Positions 8,616 to 17,852 are shown, numbered from the stretch's first letter. The stretch: 43,949 nucleotides of DNA from Planctomycetota bacterium (GCA_023417885.1 JAEZED010000200.1:1-43949), one strand, 5' to 3'. Translations and numbers: made by a program. Notes: a model not told the origin generated them from the letters alone.

Positions 8616-9956
8616 TCATTGTGCCGGGTCGTCGCGCGGCTGCTGCGGAGCGCGCCGTACCTGGATCCGCCGCACGCGCTTGCGGCTGCTGGCGACCGCG
8701 CGCAGGATCATCCCTTCCAGCTCCACTTCCTCGCCACGACGCGGAATGCGACCGAGCTCCGCGGTGATCAGTCCGCCCACCGTCGAGACGCCGCGGCCGC
8801 GCGCCCAGTCAGGGTGAGCCAGCAGGCGCGCCAGCTCGTGGATCGGCGTGTCCGCCGGGATGATCAGCGGCGCAAGCTCCTCGTCGGCCGCCCGTCCGCC
8901 GGCCAGTGCGATGGAGTCGCCCACGAAGCCGACCACCTCGTCCAGCACGTCGCGCAGCGTCACGATTCCCTCGATCCCGCCATACTCGTCCACGAGGAAC
9001 AGCATCTGCGAGGCGTCCTGCTGGAACGTGCGGAGCAGGTGGTCCAGGGGCAGGCCGGCCGGCATGAAGGTCGGGGGCTGCGCCACGTCGAGCAGGCGGC
9101 GCGAGTCGCTCTCGTCCGCCGGCACGTCCAGGGTGAGGAACTCCTTGGTCTGCACGACGCCCATGACCTTGTCCATCCCGCCGTCGCAGACCGGGAAGCG
9201 GGAATGGAGCCGGTCGCGCATGATGCGCCGGTTCTCGGCGAGCGGGCGCTGGAGGTCGAGAAACGACACCTTCACGCGCGGCACCATGATCGCGCGGCCC
9301 GTGCGCTCGGTCAGCTCCAGGCTGTTGAGGATCAGTCCCTTGATGCGCTCCGGGAGGGTCCCCTGTTCGCTGGCCTGCGTCGCCATCAGGCGCAGCTCGG
9401 CTACCGTCACGTTCTCGCTCTCCAGCTCGTCCACGCGACCCAGCCCCAGCGGACGCGTCACCGTGTTGGCCATCGCGTTCATGAGCCAGACGAGCGGCCG
9501 GATCGCGCGACTGATCATGAGCACCGGCACCGCCGTGAGCGCCGCCGCTGGGATGACGTAGCGCAGCGTCAGAGCTTTTGGGAGCAGCTCGCTGAACACG
9601 ACCGTCAGCAGCGTGACAATGACGAAGCTCAGGACGAACGCCAGCGCCGTGAAGAGGGCCAACGGAAGCATCGACCCGACCGGGCCGAGCACGCGGATGA
9701 GCACCGCGCTCATCGCGGGCTCCGCAATCCAGCCCAGGAGCAGGTTCGTCATCGTGATGCATACCTGGATTGCGCCGATGGCACTGGCCGGGTTGGCCTT
9801 GAGCCGCTCGATGGCCCGCCCGGCGCGCGGCCGGCGCCGAAGCATCAGCGCCATCTGCTGGGGGCGGATGGCGACGACCGAGTATTCCGCCGCAACGAAG
9901 AACGCATTGAGGGCGATCAGCAGCGGCACGAGTGGAAGCGAATAGGTAAGGGGCAT
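8616..9956 (-). CDS. DUF21/CBS/CorC-HlyC membrane protein (hemolysin-C family)
   Basis: The protein has 446 residues. The N-terminal third is a DUF21 (CNNM) membrane domain starting LPLVPLLIALNAFFVAAEYSVVAIRP, with the FFVAAE helix and SELLPKALTLRY. A pair of CBS domains follows (MVPRVKVSFLDL and ILDEVVGFVGD regions, with FLVDEYGGIEGIVTLRDVLDEVVG near residue 330). A CorC/HlyC domain ends the protein (ISTVGGLI-type fold: VSTVGGLITAELGRIPRRGEEVELEGM). Relatives are implicated in Mg2+/Co2+ efflux. The start is ATG 9956; the 128 codons further upstream have no DUF21 character. The gene diverges from the next one across 130 bases in which I see no clear promoter. Confidence 0.92.
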   Translation of the reverse strand: MPLTYSLPLVPLLIALNAFFVAAEYSVVAIRPQQMALMLRRRPRAGRAIERLKANPASAIGAIQVCITMTNLLLGWIAEPAMSAVLIRVLGPVGSMLPLALFTALAFVLSFVIVTLLTVVFSELLPKALTLRYVIPAAALTAVPVLMISRAIRPLVWLMNAMANTVTRPLGLGRVDELESENVTVAELRLMATQASEQGTLPERIKGLILNSLELTERTGRAIMVPRVKVSFLDLQRPLAENRRIMRDRLHSRFPVCDGGMDKVMGVVQTKEFLTLDVPADESDSRRLLDVAQPPTFMPAGLPLDHLLRTFQQDASQMLFLVDEYGGIEGIVTLRDVLDEVVGFVGDSIALAGGRAADEELAPLIIPADTPIHELARLLAHPDWARGRGVSTVGGLITAELGRIPRRGEEVELEGMILRAVASSRKRVRRIQVRRAPQQPRDDPAQ

Positions 9957-10086
9957 CTGGTGAGGCCAGGAGCGCAGCGAACGTCCGGCCGGGCCGGTCC
10001 GCGTGCGGCTGAGATGATCGGGCAATCGAGGGAAGATGTCACGGCGCGTTTTGCCGCTGTCAATGGACGGCCTGTCCTGAGATGCT

Positions 10087-10974
10087 GTGCGCGTGTTCGA
10101 TCTGCCCGGCGACTCATTCCCCGCAGACGCCGAAGCGCTCCGCGACGGCGTCGAGTCGGCCGTGCGCCGGCGACTGCGCCTTCCGCCGGATGCGCAGCCG
10201 GTCACGGTGGAACCGGGACAGTGGCCGCAGGCCGAGGCGCTGGAGGTGAACCTCACGGGCGGGCGGCTGGAGCTTCCTCGGGATCCACGCGAGCTGCGCC
10301 GGCAGGCGCAGGGTGATCTGAAGCCGCCGGTCATCTGCACGGGTCGCCGTGAGGGGCCGCACTTCGATCGGTTCGCCGTGCGCGGGGAGCCGGTTCACGT
10401 CGACGACATGCCGTGCATGGTGCGTCTGGAGGGGCGCGATGTCGGTTTCGACTACGGCCACGACGAGAACGGCGCCGCCGTCATGGCGCCGGCGCGGGGC
10501 GAAGGGCATCTCCAGGCATCGGTGCCGCGGGATCGGCTCATCGGCTTCATCCGGCGCCAGGCGATCGAGGCGGCGGCGGAGAAGGGCGTGACGCTGGACG
10601 ATGTCGACGTGGCGATCACCGCGCCCGGCCCGCGCGAGGTGCTGGCGCGGGGAAGCCTCCACGGGCACCGCAAGCTCGGCTTTCTCAGCCCGTCGTTCAC
10701 GCTCGACTTCATCTGCCGCGTCGAGGTGGACGGCGACCTCGTCGGTCACATGCGCCAACTCGACGTCCACGGCCGTGGCATTGTCATGGAAGCGCTGCTT
10801 GTGCTGCTGCGGCCGAGACTCGAGCAGATCCGCTCGGAGCCTGTCCCGCTGCGCGAGGTGCTGGGCGCGTTCATCCCTTCATCGCTCGGGCTCCGGGATT
10901 TCGCGATCAATGTCGGCGAGGATGTCTCGTTGCGCGCCGAGTTCTCGGACGCGACGCGCCGGGAGGTGTCGTAA
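10087..10974 (+). CDS. Hypothetical protein, possibly a lipid-binding/DUF2993-like fold
   Basis: This 295-residue protein has a GTG start and no signal peptide or membrane helix. I do not recognise a family with confidence. The second half (LQASVPRDRLIGFIRRQAIEA, VTLDDVDVAITAPGPR and later FTLDFICRVEVDGDLVGHM) alternates amphipathic helices and beta strands. This loosely recalls the LmeA/DUF2993 lipid-binding layout, but that is only a suggestion. Its TAA stop shares the A of the next gene's ATG (TAATG at 10972-10976), so the two are translationally coupled and probably function together. The upstream 130 bases are shared with the divergent CorC-family gene. Confidence 0.75.
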   Translation: MRVFDLPGDSFPADAEALRDGVESAVRRRLRLPPDAQPVTVEPGQWPQAEALEVNLTGGRLELPRDPRELRRQAQGDLKPPVICTGRREGPHFDRFAVRGEPVHVDDMPCMVRLEGRDVGFDYGHDENGAAVMAPARGEGHLQASVPRDRLIGFIRRQAIEAAAEKGVTLDDVDVAITAPGPREVLARGSLHGHRKLGFLSPSFTLDFICRVEVDGDLVGHMRQLDVHGRGIVMEALLVLLRPRLEQIRSEPVPLREVLGAFIPSSLGLRDFAINVGEDVSLRAEFSDATRREVS

Positions 10975-11195
10975 TGCGCGATCTCCGGCCGATCAGCCCG
11001 ACGCGCCGCCGCATGCGCAAGGTGGGGGCGGTTCTTGCTATCTTCATCGGCGTGCTGCTGGTCGTGCTGGAGCGCACGCAGGCGCTGGGCGGCGAGCGGC
11101 AGGGGGCCGCCTGGTTCTGGATCATCGTCGCGCTCGCCCTGGTCGCGGTCGGATTCGCCGAGTTGCTCGATCGCGGCGATCCGCCGGTTGCGTGA
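10974..11195 (+). CDS. Small two-helix membrane protein coupled to upstream gene
   Basis: The 73-residue product starts MRDLRPISPTRRRMRKVG, a strongly basic N-terminus predicted to stay in the cytoplasm. Two hydrophobic helices follow (VLAIFIGVLLVVL and WFWIIVALALVAVGFAELL). Its ATG overlaps the stop of the preceding gene, which is the best evidence that it is real: coupled translation with the unknown 295-residue protein. No family is recognised. It could anchor or modulate its partner at the membrane, but that is inference. It converges on the OmpA-like gene with 17 bases between stops. Confidence 0.72.
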   Translation: MRDLRPISPTRRRMRKVGAVLAIFIGVLLVVLERTQALGGERQGAAWFWIIVALALVAVGFAELLDRGDPPVA

Positions 11196-11212
11196 ACCAC
11201 CCGCGAAACGCG

Positions 11213-12082
11213 CTATTCCACAACGCTCCAGTCGAGCTGCGTCTGGGCGGGCGGCTGCGCCGGCGCACCCGCTACCGGCGTCCGTTCGAGGTGCGACGCG
11301 CCGCGGGGAAGCAGGAGGATCTCGGTGCGCCGGTTCTGAGCGCGTCCGTCGGCATTGGTATTGTCGGCCACGGGCTCGCGATCGCCCTCGCCGAGCGTGT
11401 TCAGCCGGTCAACCGCGACGCCGGCGGCGGCGAGGGCGGTGCCGAGCGTGAGGCTTCGGCGACTGGAAATTTCCCAGGCCTCCTGCCGCAGCTTCTGCTC
11501 GATGGCGGCACCGGGCAGCGGCTTTGCATCGGAATGGACGACGATGATGACGTCCAGGTCCTCGAGCGTGGGATGGTTCAGCACCGCCGCGAGGCCGGCG
11601 GCTGCGGCTGCGGCTTCGCGGGTCAGCTCGACCGCGCCGCCCTGGAAGGCGATGTCGTTACGCAGGATCAGGCGCGAACCTTCTTCATCCAGCACGGCGA
11701 GATCTCCGTAGGTGCGCGCGAACTGGCGCAGCCGCGTCAGGGCGTCGCGCGTGAGGTTCGGCTGGCGCAGGACGACCTGCGTGTACTGTGCATTGAGCGC
11801 GTCGTAGGCGCCCTGAAGACGGGCGACCTCGTTCTGGAGCTCCGAGATCCGAGTGTCCTTGGCGGCGCTTTCCCGCGCGCCGGCGGCGAGGTGCTCGCGG
11901 AAGAGCTCGTTCTGCCTGGCGATGACGTCGGCCTGCTCCTGCCGCGCCAGGCGCGAATGCCGCGGCTCGTTTGCCGCCGCGCCTGCGGGGGAGTTGCTGC
12001 ATCCGGAGATCGAGCCCGCGACGGCGGCGAGCAGCACAATGCCTGCGCCGCAAACGCGGACGAACGGCTGACCTGGCGGCAT
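11213..12082 (-). CDS. OmpA-like peptidoglycan-associated lipoprotein with coiled coil
   Basis: The 289-residue protein begins with a lipoprotein signal ending in SISGCSNS (lipobox before Cys26 or so), predicting an acylated periplasmic protein. Residues about 45-110 form a charged helical, coiled-coil-like stretch (DTRISELQNEVARLQGAYD). The C-terminal half is an OmpA-type domain: it has the DLDVIIVVHSDA strand, a SLTLGTALAAAGV helix and the diagnostic NADGRAQNRRTEILL, the segment that contacts diaminopimelate in peptidoglycan. The start ATG 12082 has a Shine-Dalgarno sequence (GGGAGGG) about 4 bases upstream. It lies directly downstream of the PBP2 gene on the same strand after 240 bases, consistent with an envelope role. 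Confidence 0.88.
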   Translation of the reverse strand: MPPGQPFVRVCGAGIVLLAAVAGSISGCSNSPAGAAANEPRHSRLARQEQADVIARQNELFREHLAAGARESAAKDTRISELQNEVARLQGAYDALNAQYTQVVLRQPNLTRDALTRLRQFARTYGDLAVLDEEGSRLILRNDIAFQGGAVELTREAAAAAAGLAAVLNHPTLEDLDVIIVVHSDAKPLPGAAIEQKLRQEAWEISSRRSLTLGTALAAAGVAVDRLNTLGEGDREPVADNTNADGRAQNRRTEILLLPRGASHLERTPVAGAPAQPPAQTQLDWSVVE

Positions 12083-12322
12083 CTTTCCCTCCCGCGCAGA
12101 CGCGCCCGTCCGCCGATCGGCCGGTCGCGTCGACCTCGTGCCGGCGCAGAACAGACGCCGGCTGCATCTTCTCCGGCGACACCCACGGCCGCCGCCTGCG
12201 TCTGCATCGACGCAAGCGGGCGGCGACATCGGTCGCAGGGGGGTGTTTTCAGCAGGAATGCACGCAGGCGGCCACGTCCGAGAAGAATCTCAGCCTCGTG
12301 GCTGGCGGCAGCGGTTCTGGGT

Positions 12323-14701
12323 TCAGCGGCTCAGCGGCTCGGTGACATACCTCGGGTCGTCGGCCGATGCGCCTTCGCGTGGTTGGCGAGTCGGCTGGAG
12401 GTAGCCGTGGCGCACGAGGGACTCGACCAGCGGGACCACCACGCTGGCGGCGCTGGTTCCGCCGCTCCCGCCGTACTCGATGAAGACGGCGAACGCGACC
12501 TGGGGGTTGTCGGCGGGGGCGTAGCCGATGAACCACCCATGGCTCTGGCGCACTTCGGCCTGGTACATCGGGTTCACGCGCCGGAACCAGGGGGCAAGCG
12601 GGTTGGTGGAGTCGCGGGTGGAGTGATCGAGCACGATTCGGGCGGCGCTGCCATCGGGGTTCCGGATGAACTCTCCATCCGCGTCGCGCTGCGGCACCGT
12701 GAGTGGCGATGCCTGGGCGCTGCCGGTCTTCCCGGCGATCGGCAGCGGAAGCCTGCTGTTGATGTCCGAGCCGCTGCCCGCGGGCGTGTTCACGGCGGCG
12801 AACATTCCCCGCTGCACCATCTCCAGGGCGGCCGGGTTGAGGTTCAGGTCGCGCTTCTCCGCAAGCGCCTTGCGAATGTCGGACTCGAGAAGCGTCGGCT
12901 GAATCACCACGCCGCCGCGCGCGATGGTCGCGGCGACGTTGGCCATCTGGAGCGGCGTCGCCTGGACGTACCCCTGCCCGATGCCGGAGGAGAAGATCAG
13001 TCCACGGAGGCGGCCCGGATCCGCCCGCTCATTGGCCGGCATGTCGGACAGGAGCGATCCGCTGGCCTCGTTGAGGCCGCTCCCGGTCGGCTCGCCGAGG
13101 CCGAACGCCTTCATCCAGTGGTTCAGCCTTTCCTCGCCGAGCCGCATCGCAATGTTCTCGAAGAAGACGTTGCAGGAGCGCTGGATCGCATCGGCAAGCG
13201 TGAGGTGTCCGCTGGGCGGGCTGAATCCCGGATTCAGGCCATTTGTGGGGTGCGGATCCCGGCCACCCTGGTGATGGTCGAGGCCCATCCCGTCGTACAT
13301 GCTGGCGGTCCAGCAACGCAGGTAGGACAGGCGCTTGCCCCTGAAGTAGAGATAGCCGTCGCACTCGATGGTCTCGTGCGGATGGAGCACGCCTTCTGCG
13401 ATGGCGGCCAGGCCTATGACGGGCTTGATGGTTGAACCCGGCACGACGGCGAACTGCGCCGCCCGGTTGCTCAGGGGACGGTTGATGTCGTCCAGGACGA
13501 GGCGCGGCAGGTCCTTGGCGTAAGTGTTGGGATCGAAGTCCGGGTAGCTGACGAGGGCGCGGATGGCGCCGGTCTTCACGTCGATCACGACCGCCGCGCC
13601 GGGAGCGGGGGAGTGGACGGTCTGCCGACCTAGGCCGTCCTTCTCGTCCGGCCACTCGAAGGCGACGTGCCGGAACGCTTCGCGCAGGTCGGCCTGGAGC
13701 GCCAGGTCGATGTTGGTCGTGACGTCCGCGCCCGGCTCCGGCTCGAACGCGACCTCGGAACGCTCCGTCTCGAGGTCACGGTCGATGCGCCCGCGCGTTC
13801 CGCGCAGCGACTGCTCCGCAAGCTTCTCGAGGCCGCTCTTGCCCATCTGGTCACGCGGCAGGTAGGCGCGCCGCTCGTTGCCCAGTTCCGGGTCGTTCTT
13901 CAGGTCTGCGGCTTCGACAGAGTTCAGGTGCCCGACCACGTGCGCCGCGACCGGCCCGGCAGGGTAGTGTCGCGTGCGGTTGGCGATCAGCGAGAGGCCC
14001 GGCAGGTCATCCTGGCGCTTGCGCAACTCGTTGTACGCCTCGGGCGCGAGGTTCGAGACGATCACGTGCGCTTGAAGTTCCTCGGCGATCGGCTCCTCGA
14101 ACTCCTCGATCTCCGGCGGAGCGTCCGCTTCGCCCAGCAGCCATCGCCGCCACCACGCCGGAACCCCCGCCTCATCGTGGTCGCGCACGGCCGCCTTGTA
14201 GCGGGCCTCCATGATGTGTCCCCGGCGATACTCGACGCGCGTGATGATCTGCTGGCGTGCCTCGTCGATCTCCGCACGCGTCATTCCTCCGACGCGGGCG
14301 AGCGTGTCCCACATCTCCTCGAGCTGCTGCCGCACGCGCGGCACGTTCCCGAGCACGAGCTTGTGCTGCTCCTCGCGCGAGAGGGACATGTAGTTCTCCA
14401 CCTCCCGCCGGGTCATCGAACGGGCCGCCTGGTAGAGCCGGTCGGCGTCCGGCTCCTCCGTGATGAACCAGTAGGCGACGGCGGCGTCGTTGCACGGCAC
14501 ATCCTCCGCCAGCACGCGGCCCTTTGCGTCGAGCAGGCGCCCGCGGGTGGTCTCCGTGAGCTCGCTCCGGCTTATCGAGGAATAGGCGACGGATCGCCAG
14601 AGACCCGCCTGTGCCAATTGGACATGTCCCGCCCGGGTGAGCAGCGTGAGCGCTGCAAGGACGAGGACGACAAGAACGATTCGAAGACGCCGCTCGAACA
14701 T
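12323..14701 (-). CDS. mrdA: Penicillin-binding protein 2 (elongasome transpeptidase)
   Basis: This 792-residue protein cross-links peptidoglycan during lateral wall growth with the MreBCD/RodA complex. A short cytoplasmic start (MFERRLR) and one membrane helix lead to the dimerisation domain, which contains TRGRLLDAKGRVLAEDVP. The transpeptidase motifs are all intact: Ser423-T-I-K, Ser509-C-N and Lys658-T-G. It is longer than typical PBP2 (about 600-650). The excess lies mainly in a charged helical insertion near residues 110-250 (for example MTRAEIDEARQQIITRVEYR). The start ATG 14701 has a strong Shine-Dalgarno sequence (GGGAGGAA); the frame stays open upstream across mreD, but that extension is antisense noise. 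The gene ends the mreBCD cluster, and no rodA follows. Confidence 0.95.
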   Translation of the reverse strand: MFERRLRIVLVVLVLAALTLLTRAGHVQLAQAGLWRSVAYSSISRSELTETTRGRLLDAKGRVLAEDVPCNDAAVAYWFITEEPDADRLYQAARSMTRREVENYMSLSREEQHKLVLGNVPRVRQQLEEMWDTLARVGGMTRAEIDEARQQIITRVEYRRGHIMEARYKAAVRDHDEAGVPAWWRRWLLGEADAPPEIEEFEEPIAEELQAHVIVSNLAPEAYNELRKRQDDLPGLSLIANRTRHYPAGPVAAHVVGHLNSVEAADLKNDPELGNERRAYLPRDQMGKSGLEKLAEQSLRGTRGRIDRDLETERSEVAFEPEPGADVTTNIDLALQADLREAFRHVAFEWPDEKDGLGRQTVHSPAPGAAVVIDVKTGAIRALVSYPDFDPNTYAKDLPRLVLDDINRPLSNRAAQFAVVPGSTIKPVIGLAAIAEGVLHPHETIECDGYLYFRGKRLSYLRCWTASMYDGMGLDHHQGGRDPHPTNGLNPGFSPPSGHLTLADAIQRSCNVFFENIAMRLGEERLNHWMKAFGLGEPTGSGLNEASGSLLSDMPANERADPGRLRGLIFSSGIGQGYVQATPLQMANVAATIARGGVVIQPTLLESDIRKALAEKRDLNLNPAALEMVQRGMFAAVNTPAGSGSDINSRLPLPIAGKTGSAQASPLTVPQRDADGEFIRNPDGSAARIVLDHSTRDSTNPLAPWFRRVNPMYQAEVRQSHGWFIGYAPADNPQVAFAVFIEYGGSGGTSAASVVVPLVESLVRHGYLQPTRQPREGASADDPRYVTEPLSR

Positions 14702-14934
14702 CGCGTTCCTCCCTGAACGAGAAGGGTCGAGGCAGAAGTGGCCGTCATCCTCCTGACGACGGCATCGCATGCCAAGTATAACGATGAGCGGCGAAACCGG
14801 CACACAATCGGTCGCTCTCTGCCGGCGAAAGCCTGCGGCAGCAACGGGTTGCCGCGTTTTCCGGGGCTCTATTGCCGGGGAGGCGCAAAGCCTGCCGGTG
14901 CGGAACGGGTGAAGCGGCAGTGGACGGCAAGTGG

Positions 14935-15432
14935 CTAGAACCGGTTGTCTTCGACCAGGAAGACGCGGCGCCACTTCCAGAGGGGCAGCGACAGGGCAAC
15001 TGCGAACAGGCCGGTCAGCAGGATCGTGCCGAGCATCCCCAGAAAGCCGTGTCCGGCAGGGCTCGGGTCGTCGTTGAAGCCCCATCGAAGCAGCCCCAGC
15101 ACCCAGAACAGCATAGATGCGACGACGATGGACGCGACCAGGGTCGCCAGCAGGCGGCCCCACCGGTTGGTGGGAACGTTCGACGCGATCAGCCCGGCAA
15201 CGCCGAACGCCACCGCGTGAAGACCGATCGGGCCGGCCCCCGCGAAGTCGTAAGCCAGGCCGATGGCGAGAGCGACCAGCGGCCCCGTCACGCGTGGAAA
15301 GCATGTGGCACTGAAGGCCGCCGCGATCATCACCAGGTCCAGCCGGGCCGCGCCCACCGTCAGGAGGGGACCGAGCCCCCTCTGGAGCCCGATCGCGAGG
15401 AACGCCAGGAGGATGTGGGGCATGACACGCAT
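14935..15432 (-). CDS. mreD: Rod shape-determining membrane protein MreD
   Basis: The 165-residue, highly hydrophobic protein has about five membrane helices (HILLAFLAIGLQ, LVALAIGLAYDFAGAGPIG, LLATLVASIVVASMLFWVLG and others), matching MreD in size and hydropathy. The conserved helix with Asp then GxxG (GLAYDFAGAGPIGLHAV) is recognisable. MreD sits in the inner membrane and links MreC and MreB with the wall-synthesis enzymes. Identity rests mainly on gene order: mreB, mreC, this gene, then PBP2. The gap to mreC is 69 bases; the gap to PBP2 is a longer 233 bases with no gene. Confidence 0.88.
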   Translation of the reverse strand: MRVMPHILLAFLAIGLQRGLGPLLTVGAARLDLVMIAAAFSATCFPRVTGPLVALAIGLAYDFAGAGPIGLHAVAFGVAGLIASNVPTNRWGRLLATLVASIVVASMLFWVLGLLRWGFNDDPSPAGHGFLGMLGTILLTGLFAVALSLPLWKWRRVFLVEDNRF

Positions 15433-15501
15433 CGAAATCGGCCGCGACGCCGGCGCCGGGCATCAACCATAGCCGGCCGCCCGCTCCGCCGGGCGTCGCC
15501 C

Positions 15502-16353
15502 TTAGCGCGCCAGGATCATGAGTTCCTTGGCCGCCCGCAGATCCACTGCCGGACGGATGACGACGCGGGCAAACCCCGGTTCGTCCGGGATGTCCTCGAT
15601 CGCCACCACCTCGCCAATGCGGAAGTAGAGCATCTCCTCCGGGAAGCGCGCGTCCGCCTGGACCGCCCAGTCTCCCGGCCGGAGCTCGACGCGATCCAGA
15701 TCCTGGCGCTTGGCACGGGCGACCTGGCAGAGCCCGCTTCCCGCCCCCTCGATGAGCGGCGCCTCCGTGTCGAGCGTCACGAAGTTGCCGGCCGTGTCGA
15801 ACCGCCCGAAGCGCCCTTCTATGCGAACCGCCGGATCAGTGATCAGCCGTACCTGCGCGCCCGGCAGTCCGACCGCGGAGACGACGCCGGCCACGCCGGT
15901 GTGGACGGGGCCGTAGTGAAGGGCGGGCATCCCCACTTCGAGGCGCGTGCTGCTCCGGTTGACGACCTGGAGCACATCGCCATCGGATCCGACGACGCTC
16001 ACCGGCGCGCACCAGGGCAGGATGTCCTGTCCGAGCCGCTGGCGATCGACGTGGATCTGCTTGAGTCGCTCCAGTTCGCCCGTGAGCTGCGCGACCTGCT
16101 GGCGAAGACGCAGGTTTTCCTCGGCGATGAGTGTCAACTCCCGCGGAGCGCCGGGGGAGCCGGGGTCGATGGCTGGCTCCTCCGCCAGGCCGCCGGCCAG
16201 CCAGTGGCCCAGGCGATTGGCGGGGTGGGACACGGGCGCGAATGCCATCGCCGCCGTCGACTGCACGGCCCCCAGCCGCGGCCCGAAGATCGCCATCGCG
16301 GCACAGCCGACGAGTGAAAGCCAGTAGATCGTGCGGGCGCGCTTGCGTCGCAT
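15502..16353 (-). CDS. mreC: Rod shape-determining protein MreC
   Basis: The 283-residue protein has a short basic N-terminus (MRRKRARTIYW), one membrane anchor, then a coiled coil (LIAEENLRLRQQVAQLTGELERLKQI, split here as two runs around residues 76-100). A periplasmic beta domain follows, containing GVVSAVGLPGAQVRLITDP, the characteristic MreC core. MreC is a periplasmic scaffold that dimerises and activates PBP2. It lies 96 bases after mreB on the same strand. No Shine-Dalgarno sequence stands out immediately before the ATG, although the upstream minus strand is C-rich. Confidence 0.94.
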   Translation of the reverse strand: MRRKRARTIYWLSLVGCAAMAIFGPRLGAVQSTAAMAFAPVSHPANRLGHWLAGGLAEEPAIDPGSPGAPRELTLIAEENLRLRQQVAQLTGELERLKQIHVDRQRLGQDILPWCAPVSVVGSDGDVLQVVNRSSTRLEVGMPALHYGPVHTGVAGVVSAVGLPGAQVRLITDPAVRIEGRFGRFDTAGNFVTLDTEAPLIEGAGSGLCQVARAKRQDLDRVELRPGDWAVQADARFPEEMLYFRIGEVVAIEDIPDEPGFARVVIRPAVDLRAAKELMILAR

Positions 16354-16449
16354 GGCGGGGGAGGTGGCGAAGATACCTGCGGCGGAAAACGGGGACGCGG
16401 AGGCCCGGCCAGGCTCGCGCCGCCGGTCTCAACGTGCTCTCCTGCCCGA

Positions 16450-17535
16450 TCAGAACTCGTCGTCGTCGCTCTCCATCGTCTCCTTGAACGTGTCAAGGTT
16501 GTCGATGTAGACCGCGGTGCCGCGGGCGACGCAGGTGAGGGGGTCGTCCGCCAGTCGCGTCTCGAGGCCCGTCGCGTTCTTGATCACGCTGCACAGCCCG
16601 CGGAGCATGGAGCTTCCGCCCGCCATGGTGATGCCGTTCTGCACGAGGTCGGCGGCGAGCTCGGCGGGGGCGGCCTCGAGCGTCCGGGTGACGCAGTCGA
16701 CGATGAGGGTGACGGGCTCCTGGAGCGCCTCGCGGATCTCGACGGCGGTGACTTCCGTCTTGCGCGGCAGGCCGCTGATCAGGTCGCGCCCGCGCACCTC
16801 GATCTTCGCATCCTCGGGCAACTCCGGGTCGGGGCCGGCGGAGCCGACCTCGATCTTGATCGTCTCGGCCATCTGCTGGCCAATCGCCATGTTGTAGGTG
16901 CGCTTCATGTGGGCGATGATCGCCTCGTCGAAGTCGTCACCGGCAATGCGGACGCTCTCGCAGACGCTGATGTCGGCCAGCGAGATGATCGCGACGTCCG
17001 TCGTCCCGCCGCCGATGTCGATGATCATGCTCGCTGTCGGCTCCGAGACCGGCAGCCCGGCACCGATCGCGGCGGCGAACGGCTCGGCGACGATGTAGAC
17101 GCGGCGGGCCCCGGCGCGCTCGGCCGACTGCTTCACGGCACGCTTTTCGACGGGGGTGATCCCGCCGGGGACGGCGATGACGACGCGGGGGCTGACCCAG
17201 CGCTTGTTGCCGGCGGCCTTGCGGATGAAGTACCGCAGCATCGCCTCGGTGATCTCGAAATCGCTGATGACGCCGTCCTGGAGGGGCCGGACGGCCTCGA
17301 TCGATCCGGGCGTCTTGCCGAGCATCTCCTTGGCGACGCGGCCGACGGCCTGCCCGTCGTTCATGACCTTGCCGGTCTTGGTGTTGACGGCGACGACGGA
17401 GGGCTCGTTGAGGACGATGCCGTCGTTTTTCGTGCAGACCAGGGTGTTCGCGGTTCCCAGATCGATGCCCATGTCGGTGCTGAAGATCCCCAGGAACCGA
17501 TCGAGAATCACGATTTTCTCCTGAACGAAGTTCAT
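16450..17535 (-). CDS. mreB: Rod shape-determining actin homologue MreB
   Basis: The 361-residue protein polymerises with ATP on the inner membrane face and directs cylindrical wall synthesis. All actin-fold motifs are visible: phosphate 1 MGIDLGTANTLV, connect region VVIAVPGGITPVEKRAV, phosphate 2 IIDIGGGTTDVAIIS, adenosine motif ITMAGGSSMLRGL. The N-terminus begins MNFVQEKIVILDRFLGIFS, a longer lead than many MreB proteins, and may form the membrane-binding helix. The C-terminus ends in an acidic ESDDDEF. The start ATG 17535 has AAGGAAG about 12 bases upstream. It is the first gene of the minus-strand elongation cluster and diverges from thiS over 317 bases. Confidence 0.97.
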   Translation of the reverse strand: MNFVQEKIVILDRFLGIFSTDMGIDLGTANTLVCTKNDGIVLNEPSVVAVNTKTGKVMNDGQAVGRVAKEMLGKTPGSIEAVRPLQDGVISDFEITEAMLRYFIRKAAGNKRWVSPRVVIAVPGGITPVEKRAVKQSAERAGARRVYIVAEPFAAAIGAGLPVSEPTASMIIDIGGGTTDVAIISLADISVCESVRIAGDDFDEAIIAHMKRTYNMAIGQQMAETIKIEVGSAGPDPELPEDAKIEVRGRDLISGLPRKTEVTAVEIREALQEPVTLIVDCVTRTLEAAPAELAADLVQNGITMAGGSSMLRGLCSVIKNATGLETRLADDPLTCVARGTAVYIDNLDTFKETMESDDDEF

Positions 17536-17852
17536 GTCGCGCCTGCGCTTCCTTGCTCGGGGTGCGGACGATACCCGGCCATTGCCGGGCATAGGGGTAC
17601 GGCTCCTGTGGGCGCCGGGTTTGTCGTTCGGGAGGGGAGGCCGGACACCGGCCAACCGATCGACGACGTCCCTGTCGCCTTGCCTGGGGGCCGTGGCCGC
17701 GACGATCCGTCGCTGCCCTAGCCGCCCGCCCGCCCGCGCATGCGCGCCGAAAGGCGCTCGCACCCGGGCGTTCGCGGCGTAAGCTACCGATAACTTATGC
17801 CGCCTGCAAATCCCGCGGGCGATCGAAGCGCAATTTCTGCCTCCCGAGATCA
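17536..17852. other. 317-base intergenic region between divergent mreB and thiS
   Basis: No coding sense is apparent here in any frame. A hairpin CCCGGC/GCCGGG (17574-17589) lies in the mreB leader. On the minus strand TATCGT (17569-17574) could be an mreB -10 giving a roughly 27-base leader with an AAGGAAG site. I see no TPP-riboswitch core upstream of thiS. The rest is GC-rich with nothing I can assign. Confidence 0.5.

Noticed and set aside
14702..15466. Upstream extension of the PBP2 frame to a 1,047-residue protein
   Set aside because: It runs across mreD in another frame, has no motifs, and ATG 14701 has a strong ribosome site and a proper membrane-anchor start.
17536..17852. TPP riboswitch before thiS
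   Set aside because: The conserved CUGAGA and the paired thi-box core are not visible; the region has no recognisable aptamer.
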